Below are positions 38,916 through 48,650 of a stretch of DNA of 64,000 nucleotides, one piece after another. Under the pieces are notes generated by a model. That model did not search any database, was not told the DNA's origin, and saw nothing but the letters and a program-made list of their open reading frames with translations. The number at the start of each line of letters is the position of its first letter. Position 1 is the first letter of the stretch. This stretch comes from Fluviispira multicolorata (lineage in GTDB: Bacteria; Bdellovibrionota_B; Oligoflexia; Silvanigrellales; Silvanigrellaceae). A program made the position numbers and the translations under genes. The stretch lies in assembly GCF_009208585.1 (NCBI RefSeq), contig NZ_WFLN01000010.1, positions 62,001 to 126,000 of the forward strand, written 5' to 3'.

Positions 38916-38926
38916 TATTAGGTCGG

Positions 38927-38951
38927 CCTTCCTAAGTTGTATTAAGGAAGG
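38927..38951 (+). repeat. Hairpin in the fumC leader
   Basis: CCTTCCT and AGGAAGG form a 7-bp stem with an 11-base loop between the putative promoter and the fumC start. AGGAG before the ATG remains outside the stem, so sequestration is not obvious. Confidence 0.45.
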
Positions 38952-38992
38952 ATACTCCTTTTCATTCGACTTCTCTTTTAGGAGATTCTACT

Positions 38993-40387
38993 ATGTCTAC
39001 ACGTATAGAAACAGATAGCATGGGCGAAATTGCCGTGCCACAAAATGCATACTGGGGAGCTCAGACTCAACGCAGTTTTCAAAATTTTAAAATCAGTGGA
39101 GAACGTTTTCCCCGTGTCTTTATAAGAGCTTATGCACTTGTTAAGAAAGCTGCGGCCCAAGTAAATGCCGAATTAGGAGAGCTTGCTAAGGAAAAAGAGA
39201 AACTTATCAGTCAGGCGTCTGACGAGGTAATTGCAGGGAAATTTGACGATCAGTTTCCTTTGGTTGTTTGGCAAACAGGCTCTGGCACACAGTCAAATAT
39301 GAACTTTAATGAAGTCATTTCAAATCGAGCAATTGAAATTGCTGGCGGTATTATTGGTAGCAAAAAGCCCATTCACCCAAATGATGATGTTAACAGAGGC
39401 CAAAGCACCAATGACAGTTTTCCAACAGCTATGCATGTTGCAGCAGCCCTTGCTGTCCATGAAAACTTTATTCCTGCTATCGATAAAATCATTGCAACCT
39501 TCGAAGCAAAAGCGAAAGAGTTTTCAGATATTGTCAAAATAGGCAGAACCCACTTACAGGATGCAACTCCTTTAACACTCGGTGATGAAGTCAGCGGTTG
39601 GGCGATGCAACTTAAAATGTGCAAAAAAGCGGTGATAAACTCAATGGAAATGATTTATGAGCTTGCTGCAGGCGGAACAGCTGTGGGAACTGGCCTAAAT
39701 TCCCACAAGAGTTATGCAAAGGGCATAGCGAAAAGATTGTCTGAATTCACAAAAATTCCTTTTGTAACAGCTCCAAATAAATTCCAAGCTTTAGCTGGCC
39801 AAGAAGCTCTTGCTAACCTTTCAGGATCGCTCAATACAACGGCAACTGCTTTTATGAAAATTGCCAATGACATTCGTTGGCTCGCAAGCGGACCACGTTG
39901 TGGAATTGGCGAAATTTCTATTCCAGAAAATGAACCTGGTAGTTCAATTATGCCTGGAAAAGTAAACCCAACACAAAGTGAAGCTGCAACTATGGCATGT
40001 TGTCAAGTCATGGGTAACCATGTTGCAGTGACTGTGGCTTCGAGCCAGGGTAATTTTGAATTAAACGTTTTTAAGCCTGTTATCATTCATAATGTGCTTC
40101 ATTCCATACGTCTCTTAGCTGATTGCTTTATTGGTTTTGAAGAGCATTGCGCTTCTGGCATCAAAGCAAATAAAGAAAGAATTAATGATTTAATGTATAA
40201 ATCTTTAATGCTCGTCACTGCATTAAACACTCATATTGGATATGACAAAGCAGCTTCAATTGCCAAAACCGCCCACAAAAATGGCACAACTTTAAAAGAA
40301 GCTGCTATTTCGTTAGGATATTTAACTTCTGAACAATTTGATGAATGGGTTGATCCTAAAAATATGCTTTCTCCACACGGAAAATAA
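38993..40387 (+). CDS. fumC: Class II fumarate hydratase
   Basis: The 464-residue protein has class II fumarase and fumarase/aspartase signatures: [11 protein letters not shown] near residue 98 and [15 protein letters not shown] near 316. The length is typical. AGGAGA precedes the ATG. It converts fumarate and malate in the citric acid cycle, in the cytoplasm, with no iron-sulfur cluster. It stands alone on the plus strand and converges with a glycine-rich lipoprotein gene 5 bases later. Very secure call. Confidence 0.97.
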   Translation: MSTRIETDSMGEIAVPQNAYWGAQTQRSFQNFKISGERFPRVFIRAYALVKKAAAQVNAELGELAKEKEKLISQASDEVIAGKFDDQFPLVVWQTGSGTQSNMNFNEVISNRAIEIAGGIIGSKKPIHPNDDVNRGQSTNDSFPTAMHVAAALAVHENFIPAIDKIIATFEAKAKEFSDIVKIGRTHLQDATPLTLGDEVSGWAMQLKMCKKAVINSMEMIYELAAGGTAVGTGLNSHKSYAKGIAKRLSEFTKIPFVTAPNKFQALAGQEALANLSGSLNTTATAFMKIANDIRWLASGPRCGIGEISIPENEPGSSIMPGKVNPTQSEAATMACCQVMGNHVAVTVASSQGNFELNVFKPVIIHNVLHSIRLLADCFIGFEEHCASGIKANKERINDLMYKSLMLVTALNTHIGYDKAASIAKTAHKNGTTLKEAAISLGYLTSEQFDEWVDPKNMLSPHGK

Positions 40388-40392
40388 CAATT

Positions 40393-41355
40393 TTAATCAG
40401 TACTTACCCATTGTAAAACAAGCACACCCGGATTCCCAGCAACTCCGTTGGTGCCAAGTTGAGCTGCTTGTCCATTAGGATAACCTCTGCTCACTTGGCC
40501 ACCATGTGCTTGATCACTTCTAATTCCACCATTTCCACCAATACCAACCTTATATGAGATCACCTGACCAGGTTGTACCTGCAGAGTATGTTCTTGCACT
40601 AAAGCTGCAAAACCATCTTTACCATGCCCACCATCACCTCCAAATCCTCCATATTGTTTAGTATTTTGATCACCCAAAGAAACAGACGCACCTACACCTC
40701 CCTTTCCTCCTTTTCCTCCAGCCCCTCCAGAGCAATACTTATAATGCTCAGTTAAATTTCCAGAAAGAGAGTTATTATTTACAATGCTCATTATATTTTG
40801 AGAAGCATACTGGAATTTGAAATCACCAAACTCTGATATTTCACCTAATTTACCTGACTCACCATTCTTTGTTGCTGAATTTGCAGCTTGAAATCCTGGA
40901 AAGCTATTTTGAAAAGGTGTGCATTTTAATACATTATGACGTTCATCGCAGATATGTCCTCGTTTTCCAGGATTCCCTCTTTCTCCTGATTCCACAATTC
41001 CATTTGCATCACCTCCTGCAGAACCATTGCCACCAAGTGAGTTGCCATTCCAGTTTCCTGTAAAAAGACCTGCTCCAGCTCCGCCAGCACCCCCACCACC
41101 TCCTCCGTTACCACCAGAGCAACCAATCATTTTAACTGAGTACACGTTGTCAGGCACAGTCCAGAATCCATTTAAAGATGAATAAGTTCCATCTTTATTG
41201 AATGCAGGTTTTAATATTTTAGTATTCAATTTAGTTTTAACTTGAGGGCGTGGGATATAAATAATATTTTCTTTAATTTCTTCCCTAGGATTACCACCGC
41301 AGCCTTGAACAATAGCCATTGCAAGAAAAGAACAGACTTGGAATTGAATTTTCAT
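40393..41355 (-). CDS. Glycine-rich lipoprotein with Gly-rich_2-like repeats
   Basis: The 320-residue protein starts with a hydrophobic leader and a possible lipobox, AIVQGC (Cys19), suggesting a lipoprotein. From about residue 60 it has a WTVPDNVYSVKMIGCSGG segment, then dense Gly-Gly repeats with GGxGG and GxxG patterns, reminiscent of glycine-rich beta domains often found in secreted or surface proteins of this phylum. No catalytic motif is visible. The lipobox is not canonical at -2 (Gln). AAGGAG precedes the ATG. Function unknown; surface adhesion is a reasonable guess only. Confidence 0.7.
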   Translation of the reverse strand: MKIQFQVCSFLAMAIVQGCGGNPREEIKENIIYIPRPQVKTKLNTKILKPAFNKDGTYSSLNGFWTVPDNVYSVKMIGCSGGNGGGGGGAGGAGAGLFTGNWNGNSLGGNGSAGGDANGIVESGERGNPGKRGHICDERHNVLKCTPFQNSFPGFQAANSATKNGESGKLGEISEFGDFKFQYASQNIMSIVNNNSLSGNLTEHYKYCSGGAGGKGGKGGVGASVSLGDQNTKQYGGFGGDGGHGKDGFAALVQEHTLQVQPGQVISYKVGIGGNGGIRSDQAHGGQVSRGYPNGQAAQLGTNGVAGNPGVLVLQWVSTD

Positions 41356-41618
41356 TTTGACTCCTTAGCATTATTATAGAATTCAACCGTTAGCTTGTTT
41401 ATTCTGATTTGAAGAAGTACACTGCGGATAATGACTGATATAATTAAAATATTATTGCTCATTCTTTTGAAATATAGAGAGTTTAGATTCTTTATGATTG
41501 CTATTTAAGAGAGTCAGGATATAAGCTAAAATGTCTTAAATTGATGCTGCAAACACTTATTTTGCTTGTATTTTCAGCATTATTTATATCGGTTCATTCT
41601 ATTGGAGAAGCATACGTT

Positions 41619-42743
41619 ATGTCAGGAATTGAGGAAATTAAAAATATTTTAACCGCTCCCATATCGATCACATATCAAAATATCGAAGAACTCAAAAATC
41701 ATATCGATGAAGAAAGAGTTCGATTTATAAATGTAGTGGGTAAAAATGGCTCAAATTCACCTGATTTAAACATATTCTCAAACGAAATAATGGAAGAGAT
41801 ACGTATCCGCTTTACGGGTAAAAAATCTCCTTTACAAGAATGGCTCAAATCTTTGCGGAATATTCCCAATGAAGAACGCAAAAGTGCGGGCGCTAAAATT
41901 AATGAATTAAAATCTGAAATTGAAAATAGTTTTAAATCCTTTTCTGAGAACTATAGAATTCAAGTAGAAAATAAAAAATTAAATTCTGAAACTGACGATA
42001 TCACATTGCCATTAACACAACTTAATTTAGGTTCTCGTCACCCAGTTATGACGGTTATGCGCGATCTCATGGTTCCTTTTCAACGCATGGGTTTTTCAGT
42101 GGTTGATGGTCCCGAAATGGATAATGATTTCTTTAATTTTGAAGCTTTAAATGTTTTAAAAGATCATCCAGCCCGAGAAATGCAAGATACATTTTTTCTT
42201 GCCAGTGAATGGGTTTTACGCACACACACAAGTAATGTGCAAAGCCATGCAATGAAAGAACGAAAGTTACCTCTAAAAATTGTTTGTCCAGGCTGTGTTT
42301 ATCGTAATGAATTCGACATGACTCATCTTCCTGCCTTTCGACAAATAGAATGTTTAGTTGTCGACAAGGGCATTCATATGGGGCATTTACGTCACACAAT
42401 CAATGAACTTTTAAATGCGGCCTTTGCGCGGCCAGTCAAATTACGTTTTCGCTCAAGTTATTTTCCATTTACCGAGCCGAGTGCCGAAGTTGATGTCGAA
42501 TGCCAACAGTGCTTTGGCAAAGGATGTCGCAGTTGCAAGCACACAGGTTGGTCTGAAATTGGTGGCTGTGGAGTTGTCAATAAAAAAGTTTTAGAAAGCT
42601 GTGGAATTGACTCCTCTGTATACAGTGGAATTGCTTTTGGGTTTGGAGTGGATCGCATTGCTAAGGATCGATTTGCTATTTCAGATCTTCGATCTTTAAT
42701 TGATGGCAATGTTTCTTTCTTAAAATCATTCGGACTCGTTTAA
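41619..42743 (+). CDS. pheS: Phenylalanyl-tRNA synthetase alpha subunit
   Basis: The chosen ATG (41619) has GGAGAAG at 41604-41610; an upstream frame from 41541 would add a signal-peptide-like tail and is not used. The 374-residue protein has the catalytic core: RTHTSNVQSHAM near residue 204, YRNEFDMTHLPAFRQIE near 228 and FGFGVDRIAKDRFAI near 345. A CxxC-x(2-4)-GCxxC cluster near 295 is common in this family. It forms a heterotetramer with PheT, encoded next with a 27-base gap. Confidence 0.95.
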   Translation: MSGIEEIKNILTAPISITYQNIEELKNHIDEERVRFINVVGKNGSNSPDLNIFSNEIMEEIRIRFTGKKSPLQEWLKSLRNIPNEERKSAGAKINELKSEIENSFKSFSENYRIQVENKKLNSETDDITLPLTQLNLGSRHPVMTVMRDLMVPFQRMGFSVVDGPEMDNDFFNFEALNVLKDHPAREMQDTFFLASEWVLRTHTSNVQSHAMKERKLPLKIVCPGCVYRNEFDMTHLPAFRQIECLVVDKGIHMGHLRHTINELLNAAFARPVKLRFRSSYFPFTEPSAEVDVECQQCFGKGCRSCKHTGWSEIGGCGVVNKKVLESCGIDSSVYSGIAFGFGVDRIAKDRFAISDLRSLIDGNVSFLKSFGLV

Positions 42744-42770
42744 AATAAACACGGAAATAAGGTAACAGAC

Positions 42771-45599
42771 ATGCTAGCAAGTTTAAATTTTGTAGAACGT
42801 TTTATAACTCTACCAAAAGTAACACAAAATATTAATATAAACAGTAAAAATATTTCTACCACACAATATGATCTCGAAAAAATTGCCCCTCTTTTAACTC
42901 GACAGGGTTTTGAAGTCGACAGCATTCAAGTGTGGGGTGCAGGGCTTGAAACTGTTGTCGTTGGCTATATCGAAAAAATTGAACCTCATCCTACAGCTGG
43001 AAAATTACAAATTTGCCAAGTAAATGTGGGTGAAGCGACTCTTAGACAAATAGTTTGTGGCGCTCCAAATGCACGCGCTGATATTTATGTTGCAGTAGCA
43101 CTTCCCTCAACTAAACTACCCAATGGCCTGGAAATAAAACCTTCTAAAATTCGTGATGCAGAAAGCAACGGTATGCTTTGTGCACGTGATGAACTTGGCC
43201 TTCCCACAAATAAAGAGATAGATGGAGATGGAATTTGGGAGTTAGACATTGACTCTCAAGGTGGTGTTCCAAGAAAAATACTGGAAAATAAAATTGGTTA
43301 TCCCATTTTTTATGCTCTTAATATGACAGATACTCTCCTTGAATTAAGCGTAACTCCAAATCGTCCTGACATGCTCTGCCATGAAGGCGTGGCGCGTGAA
43401 TTGATGGCTGGTTTTACTTATGCAAAAATAACTTTTATTAAAAAGAAAGATGCTGAATTCGCAGCTCAAGTTACTTTAACAGAAGAAAATATAAAAGCGG
43501 ATGCAATAAAAAATTCGCGTGCAAAGTGTGGCGAAATATCATTTACTTGTGAAAACCACCTCAATATTCCAGCATTTTTTGTTCTTATAGATTCCATTGA
43601 GGTGAAGCCAAGCCCTGCATGGTTAAGAAACCAACTTGAAGCTCTTGGACAAAACTCTATTAATAATATTGTTGATACTTCAAATTATGTTCTTTTAGCG
43701 TATGGACAGCCAAATCATGCTTTTGATTTAGAAAAGTTATCCTCACAAAATCCAAAAGAAAAACAGTTGATTCTTCGCAATGCAAAAGCCGGTGAAAAAT
43801 TTATTGGCCTTGATAGCAAAGAAAGAAGCCTATATGAAGCGGATGAAATTGTTGCAGATATTGAAGGTGCACAAGCAATTCTTGGTGTTTTAGGAGGGGA
43901 GCATTCTAAAGTTTCAAGTCAAAGTAAAAAAATTGTTGTTGAATTTGCTAACCCAAATGCAGTTTCTGTCCGCAGAACATCGCGTCGACATGGTCGACAA
44001 ACCGATGCTAGTTTTTTATTTGAAAAAGGCGTTGACGTACAAAAACGTTATAAAGCTGCGCTTGAGTTTTTTGCTCTTATTTCTGCTGAAAGCAAAAATA
44101 AACCACATTATTGCAGCACAATTCATTCAGTCAATGCACAAAAAAAACCTATGATTGTTACGCAATTTAATGCAAATGAAATTGAATTTAATTCGCATGA
44201 TCAAGAAAAAGTTTTAGGTGCAAACATCATTCCTTATAAAGATCAACTTGAAATTATAGAGTCACTTGGATTTACATTAAAAAATGAATCTGAAAGCAAA
44301 ACTAAAGCAACAGTGCCAAGTTGGAGATCACAAGATATTGCTGGGAATGCAGATCTTGTTGAAGAGTTTATTCGCATCGCTGGTATTGACTTAGTTCCTT
44401 CAGCATCCTTTCAGTCTCAAGCTATTGTCAGCCATGATGATCCACAATTCGCATTTAATGAAAAAATAAGTTCAAGATGTTCTGCACTTGGCTATAATGA
44501 AGTCATCAGTTTACATTTTATGCGTGCAGATGATCATGCGAAGCTTTCCTTAAATTCTATAAATTCTTTAGGTGAACCCGTTGCTCTCATAAATCCAATA
44601 ATTGGTGATGAGCCCCTTATGCACACAACGTTAATTCCTGACTTATTAAGAAAGGTTTCTCGTAATATTAGCTATGGTATTAAGAGCGGACAGCTGTTTC
44701 ATTCCTGCCGTACATTTCAAAATAGAGATGCAAATGGGGAGAGAATTTTTAACTCTAATGGAGAGTCTATTGGGCTACATAATGAACTCACATATAAATT
44801 AGACAATACATTAGAATATCATTACACACACGGATATGCTTACACTAAAGAAGAATCACAAACAGGTCGCCCCGTAGAAACTCCACGTCTTGCTGGCATT
44901 TGCTTTGGCAACAAATCAGAAAAAACATGGCAGAATTCGGCAGAAACTTTATGGTCATTGCATGATATAATGGCGCATGTGCAAGAAATAAGCCGCAGTG
45001 TGGGTGTCGAAATTTCTTTTGCACGTATTTCCGATATAGAAAATAATTCTGAATTCCAATTTCATCCTATTGCAAAAGCATTACATCCTGGAAGAAGAGT
45101 TAGTTTTTATATTAAAGATGAAAACAATAAGTCTGTTTCTTTAGGTTGGGCTGGAGAGCTTCATCCAAACACAATGAGAAACTTTGAAATTGAAGTGCCG
45201 TGCTATGTATTTGAATTAAATATTGCAATATTAATGCATAAAACAATGCTTCCAAAAGAAGTCACGCAAAGAGTTACAAACGCACAAAAATTCCCGACAA
45301 TAACAAGAGATTTCGCTTTTCTATTAGATGAAAAAATAACAGGAAAAGACTTAAACGATGTGGTTTTAAATTCTATAAAAGACATTATTAAATCGGAAGT
45401 ACCTGCTGTATTAAATTCAATTAAAATTTTTGATATCTACAGAGGTAAAGGAATGCCTGAAAATAAAAAATCTGTTGCATTCCAAATATCATTAGAACCA
45501 ACAGAAAGAACGTTTACAGAGAAAGATATTTTGAAACTTACAAAGTCTATCATTAATAACGTAACAGAAAAATTTAATGCTGAGCTAAGGGGAGTTTAA
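42771..45599 (+). CDS. pheT: Phenylalanyl-tRNA synthetase beta subunit
   Basis: The 942-residue protein is longer than typical PheT proteins of about 800, due to an N-terminal extension and some insertions. Domains in order are an EMAPII-type tRNA-binding domain (about 62-175, HPTAGKLQICQVN), B3/4 (about 270-440), B5 (about 470-560) and the C-terminal FDX-ACB tRNA-anticodon domain (about 845-940, KFPTITRDFAFLLDEK). It pairs with PheS to charge tRNA-Phe. It is read from a single transcript with pheS, with no gap problem. Confidence 0.95.
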   Translation: MLASLNFVERFITLPKVTQNININSKNISTTQYDLEKIAPLLTRQGFEVDSIQVWGAGLETVVVGYIEKIEPHPTAGKLQICQVNVGEATLRQIVCGAPNARADIYVAVALPSTKLPNGLEIKPSKIRDAESNGMLCARDELGLPTNKEIDGDGIWELDIDSQGGVPRKILENKIGYPIFYALNMTDTLLELSVTPNRPDMLCHEGVARELMAGFTYAKITFIKKKDAEFAAQVTLTEENIKADAIKNSRAKCGEISFTCENHLNIPAFFVLIDSIEVKPSPAWLRNQLEALGQNSINNIVDTSNYVLLAYGQPNHAFDLEKLSSQNPKEKQLILRNAKAGEKFIGLDSKERSLYEADEIVADIEGAQAILGVLGGEHSKVSSQSKKIVVEFANPNAVSVRRTSRRHGRQTDASFLFEKGVDVQKRYKAALEFFALISAESKNKPHYCSTIHSVNAQKKPMIVTQFNANEIEFNSHDQEKVLGANIIPYKDQLEIIESLGFTLKNESESKTKATVPSWRSQDIAGNADLVEEFIRIAGIDLVPSASFQSQAIVSHDDPQFAFNEKISSRCSALGYNEVISLHFMRADDHAKLSLNSINSLGEPVALINPIIGDEPLMHTTLIPDLLRKVSRNISYGIKSGQLFHSCRTFQNRDANGERIFNSNGESIGLHNELTYKLDNTLEYHYTHGYAYTKEESQTGRPVETPRLAGICFGNKSEKTWQNSAETLWSLHDIMAHVQEISRSVGVEISFARISDIENNSEFQFHPIAKALHPGRRVSFYIKDENNKSVSLGWAGELHPNTMRNFEIEVPCYVFELNIAILMHKTMLPKEVTQRVTNAQKFPTITRDFAFLLDEKITGKDLNDVVLNSIKDIIKSEVPAVLNSIKIFDIYRGKGMPENKKSVAFQISLEPTERTFTEKDILKLTKSIINNVTEKFNAELRGV

Positions 45600-45673
45600 T
45601 TCTCTTAGCAAAAACAATAGAGCTACTCCAAAATAAAAATAAATTTAAAATAGATGTTTTTCTATTAGAACTT

Positions 45674-47119
45674 TTAAAAAGTTATATTAATTCCTGATTG
45701 AGTCGTAAATAAAATATCTGTTTGAGTCTCATCCTGCAAAGTTTTAATTTTCCAATCATAAAACCCGTAACTACAACTAACAAAGAAATATTTATTTGTA
45801 CTCAGTTTCTCATCAAAAGAATATTTAAGAATTGGAGTTACAACAAATGAGTTTGCATCGGTCGCAATAAGTTTTTGAGAAGCATAAACAAATGAAATAT
45901 CTAACCCCATTTGCCAATTTCTTGTGAAAAAATAGACCGGTTGGATATCAACACTCAAGCGGTTCGTCGACCTTGACATTCTACGTCCATCTGATTCTAG
46001 AGATTTTTTATCGTCTGCAACTCTTAGAACAGGCAATTCTGAGGCATAAGTATTATTTGTAAGAATAAATGCAGTTAAAATTCCACCATATGGCGTAAAA
46101 TAAAATTCTGAAGAATCGAGAATTCCAATAGTATTTTGAGGATAATTTGGAGGAATACGTCCTTGACCAATATAAGAACTAGAGCCTGTATTATTATTGG
46201 GCTGAGCAGCTTTATCTGCGGGTAAAGATTGAAACCAAACAGAGGTATGCCCTTTAATTCCATCCGTTAAAGGTCTCAAAAAAATTCCGCCCACAATAAA
46301 TGAAGATGAGTTTGCAACAGTATCTTTTTTGCTCCCATCGCTTGAAACATTTTTATCTGCAAACTCTTGATAATATCTTAAAGATAGTATGGGCTGAAAT
46401 ATTTTTCCTTCTGACAATAAAAATTTTCCAGAAAAAAAGGCGGTAAAAACATAATCATCTTCAGAAAACAATTTTGCTTTACCACTGCTATCTAAAATTT
46501 GATTTCCACTTTGATCTTTTGCAGTGGTAAAAACTGTTTCTTTATTTAATGAAACAGATGCCTGAAAAACTTCATTTTCAAAACCTAAGCCTTGAAGTTC
46601 AATTTGATTAAAAGGATTTTCAATTTGGAATAAATAAATATTATCAAATTCATATGTTCTTCTTCCAAGCCAAAAAGAAGATGTTTTTGCCAAATTCGGA
46701 AATAATAGATAGAGATCTCTGACATGAACGGTATTCTCTTCATAATATTTAGGGAATAAATTATAAATAACTTGTTTATCCCAATAATAATCCATTCTTA
46801 ATTTTAAAGAGACCCAATCCACAAAATCGATGGAAAACTTTCCGGAAATTAAGTTTGGACTGAATGCCGAAGAACTTGATGCTTGATTTTCTGAGTTTTG
46901 ATTAGGCTCATTGCTCAATTCAAAGGTATTGCCGGCAGTTCTAAGGTTTCCTTTCAGCTTAAGACCCAACCCCATTTCCCAAGAGTTTGAAATAACATAC
47001 TTTTCTTCAGCACCTATTTTATATGTATTTATAACATTAATAAATATAAAAATGCCTATTCCAATAGACTTATTTAAAGAAAATAAACCCTTTTGAAAAC
47101 ATTTGATTACAAAATACAA
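45674..47119 (-). CDS. Outer-membrane porin, carbohydrate-porin-like
   Basis: The start is TTG at 47119 with GGGTGA just before; no in-frame ATG lies near the signal peptide. The 481-residue product has a hydrophobic signal sequence with likely cleavage near GA/EEKY (about residue 37), alternating beta strands rich in aromatic residues, and a final aromatic Phe as in outer-membrane barrels. The FWLGRRTYEFDNIYLF segment resembles the LamB-type carbohydrate porin pattern. Substrate specificity cannot be inferred. No transport or regulatory gene is adjacent. Confidence 0.65.
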   Translation of the reverse strand: MYFVIKCFQKGLFSLNKSIGIGIFIFINVINTYKIGAEEKYVISNSWEMGLGLKLKGNLRTAGNTFELSNEPNQNSENQASSSSAFSPNLISGKFSIDFVDWVSLKLRMDYYWDKQVIYNLFPKYYEENTVHVRDLYLLFPNLAKTSSFWLGRRTYEFDNIYLFQIENPFNQIELQGLGFENEVFQASVSLNKETVFTTAKDQSGNQILDSSGKAKLFSEDDYVFTAFFSGKFLLSEGKIFQPILSLRYYQEFADKNVSSDGSKKDTVANSSSFIVGGIFLRPLTDGIKGHTSVWFQSLPADKAAQPNNNTGSSSYIGQGRIPPNYPQNTIGILDSSEFYFTPYGGILTAFILTNNTYASELPVLRVADDKKSLESDGRRMSRSTNRLSVDIQPVYFFTRNWQMGLDISFVYASQKLIATDANSFVVTPILKYSFDEKLSTNKYFFVSCSYGFYDWKIKTLQDETQTDILFTTQSGINITF

Positions 47120-47176
47120 GTTGATTCACCCGATATTAATATGTGATTATACTCAAAATACTCAAACAAGCCCCCC

Positions 47177-47204
47177 TTGACCGAGTAAGTTCAGATACTA
47201 TGTT
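47177..47204 (+). promoter_or_regulatory. Putative promoter of the NifU-Mrp operon
   Basis: TTGACC at 47177-47182 with TATGTT at 47199-47204 (spacer 16 bases). It lies about 60 bases upstream of the NifU-domain ATG. The -10 matches 4 of 6 bases. Moderate to low support. Confidence 0.4.
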
Positions 47205-47263
47205 CATAATGAAACATTTTTTCAACCTTATGGGGTTGAACACTTTCTTAAGAGGTCTTATAA

Positions 47264-47488
47264 ATGATTGCAAAGATTCAAGAAATTATTGAGCAACAGA
47301 TTCGCCCTGCTCTCCAATCAGATGGAGGAGATATAGAGCTTATAGACGTAGAAGATGGGATTGTTAAGGTACGCCTTGTTGGTGCATGTTCACACTGCCC
47401 ATCAAGTGCTATGACACTTTATCAAGGTGTTGAAAAAATGCTTATGGAAAAAGTGCCTGAAGTTAAGGGCATTGAGCAGGTCTGGTAA
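47264..47488 (+). CDS. NifU C-terminal-domain protein
   Basis: The 74-residue protein consists of the NifU C-terminal (Nfu) domain alone. SDGGDIELIDVEDGIVKVRL near residue 19 is followed by GACSHCPSSAMTL, which has the Cys-x2-Cys pair. Such proteins carry or transfer a [4Fe-4S] cluster. The next gene, Mrp/ApbC, starts 3 bases downstream, so the two are clearly one operon for iron-sulfur cluster delivery. Very secure family call. Confidence 0.93.
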   Translation: MIAKIQEIIEQQIRPALQSDGGDIELIDVEDGIVKVRLVGACSHCPSSAMTLYQGVEKMLMEKVPEVKGIEQVW

Positions 47489-47491
47489 ATA

Positions 47492-48643
47492 ATGACTAAA
47501 AATAAAAAACTTATTCTTGATACAGTTCAAGAACTTGAAACTGTATTGTCTTTTGACGTGCAAAAATCATTAGGTGACTTTACTTGGAAAGAGAGAGCTC
47601 ACGCAGTTGAAGAAGAAGCAGGAAACTACAAAATCCGCTTTTATTCAGACGGACTTAATTTAACCGCTAAAAGCGCAATTGAAACTGTTATTAAAAATAG
47701 TATTGGAAAAGATATAGAGAACTTTTCAGTTTATTTTGAACGAAAAGAAAAAGCACCTACCCAGCCTCAAAAACAACCAAACACCCCCTCACCCAATCAT
47801 GAACAACATCAGCATACGCAACAGCCAGCACAAAAAGCGGAGATGCGTGCTCCTTCAGGGAAAAAACCCATTTCTGGAGTGAAACGTATTATTGCAGTTG
47901 CCAGTGGTAAAGGAGGAGTGGGTAAAAGTACGGTCAGTGTAAATCTCTCTCTTGCTCTATTCAATCAAGGTTATAAAGTTGGAATTCTTGACGCTGATAT
48001 TTATGGTCCAAGCGTGCCTACAATGCTTAATATTCATAAAGATCCTTTGGTAAATGAAAATAATAAAATCATTCCACCCGAAGCATTTGGTTTAAAAGTT
48101 ATGTCATTTGGTTTTTTTGCACCCGAAGAAACTGCTGTGATTTGGCGTGGGCCAATGATTATGAAAGCATTGCAGCAGTTTTTCTGGGATGTAGACTGGG
48201 GAGAACTTGATTTCCTCATTATAGATCTTCCACCTGGCACTGGTGATGCTCAATTGACTTTAGTACAAAGCATTCCAATAACGGGCGCTGTTATAGTAAC
48301 AACTCCACAAAATGTTGCTCTTCTTGATGCTGTTAAAGGCATTGCAATGTTTAGAAAAACTGACGTCCCAATAATTGGAGTTGTGGAAAATATGTCAACT
48401 TTCTCATGCCCTGCATGTGGAACTGAAACACATATTTTTGGCTCTGGTGGGGCAGATAGAGTTTCTGAAAAATTTGAGGTGCCTGTCTTAGGTCATATCC
48501 CTCTCATTCAAGAAATCCGCTCAGCGGGAGATCTTGGTGAACCTTTAACAACCCTACCTAAACATGATGTCCGCATTCGCTTTGCAGAAATTGCCGAAAA
48601 AGTCGTAAAAAATGCTCTTACAATGGAAAGTAAAAATAAATAA
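47492..48643 (+). CDS. mrp: Mrp/ApbC-family iron-sulfur carrier ATPase
   Basis: The 383-residue protein has a long N-terminal region (about 1-95, degenerate relative to MIP18-type domains), a Gln/Pro-rich linker (about 90-125), then the deviant Walker A SGKGGVGKSTVSVNL near residue 137, LDADIYGPSVPTM and the C-terminal CPACG (Cys-x2-Cys) near residue 308. It binds and transfers [4Fe-4S] clusters, using ATP. The pairing with the Nfu-type gene just upstream fits. Confidence 0.93.
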   Translation: MTKNKKLILDTVQELETVLSFDVQKSLGDFTWKERAHAVEEEAGNYKIRFYSDGLNLTAKSAIETVIKNSIGKDIENFSVYFERKEKAPTQPQKQPNTPSPNHEQHQHTQQPAQKAEMRAPSGKKPISGVKRIIAVASGKGGVGKSTVSVNLSLALFNQGYKVGILDADIYGPSVPTMLNIHKDPLVNENNKIIPPEAFGLKVMSFGFFAPEETAVIWRGPMIMKALQQFFWDVDWGELDFLIIDLPPGTGDAQLTLVQSIPITGAVIVTTPQNVALLDAVKGIAMFRKTDVPIIGVVENMSTFSCPACGTETHIFGSGGADRVSEKFEVPVLGHIPLIQEIRSAGDLGEPLTTLPKHDVRIRFAEIAEKVVKNALTMESKNK

Positions 48644-48650
48644 TTATTAT

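Noticed and set aside
40869-41126. Antisense and shifted frames over the glycine-rich lipoprotein gene.
   Set aside because: They arise from the GGN-repeat composition; the lipoprotein frame has a start, ribosome site and signal sequence.
41541-41618. An in-frame upstream extension of pheS that looks like a signal peptide or a pheST leader.
   Set aside because: pheS is cytoplasmic, a better ribosome site precedes 41619, and there is no stop or Phe-codon run as needed for a leader peptide.
45600-45673. A possible bidirectional terminator between pheT and the porin gene.
   Set aside because: Only short AT stems (AATAGA/TCTATT and AACTTTT/AAAAGTT) are present, too weak to call.
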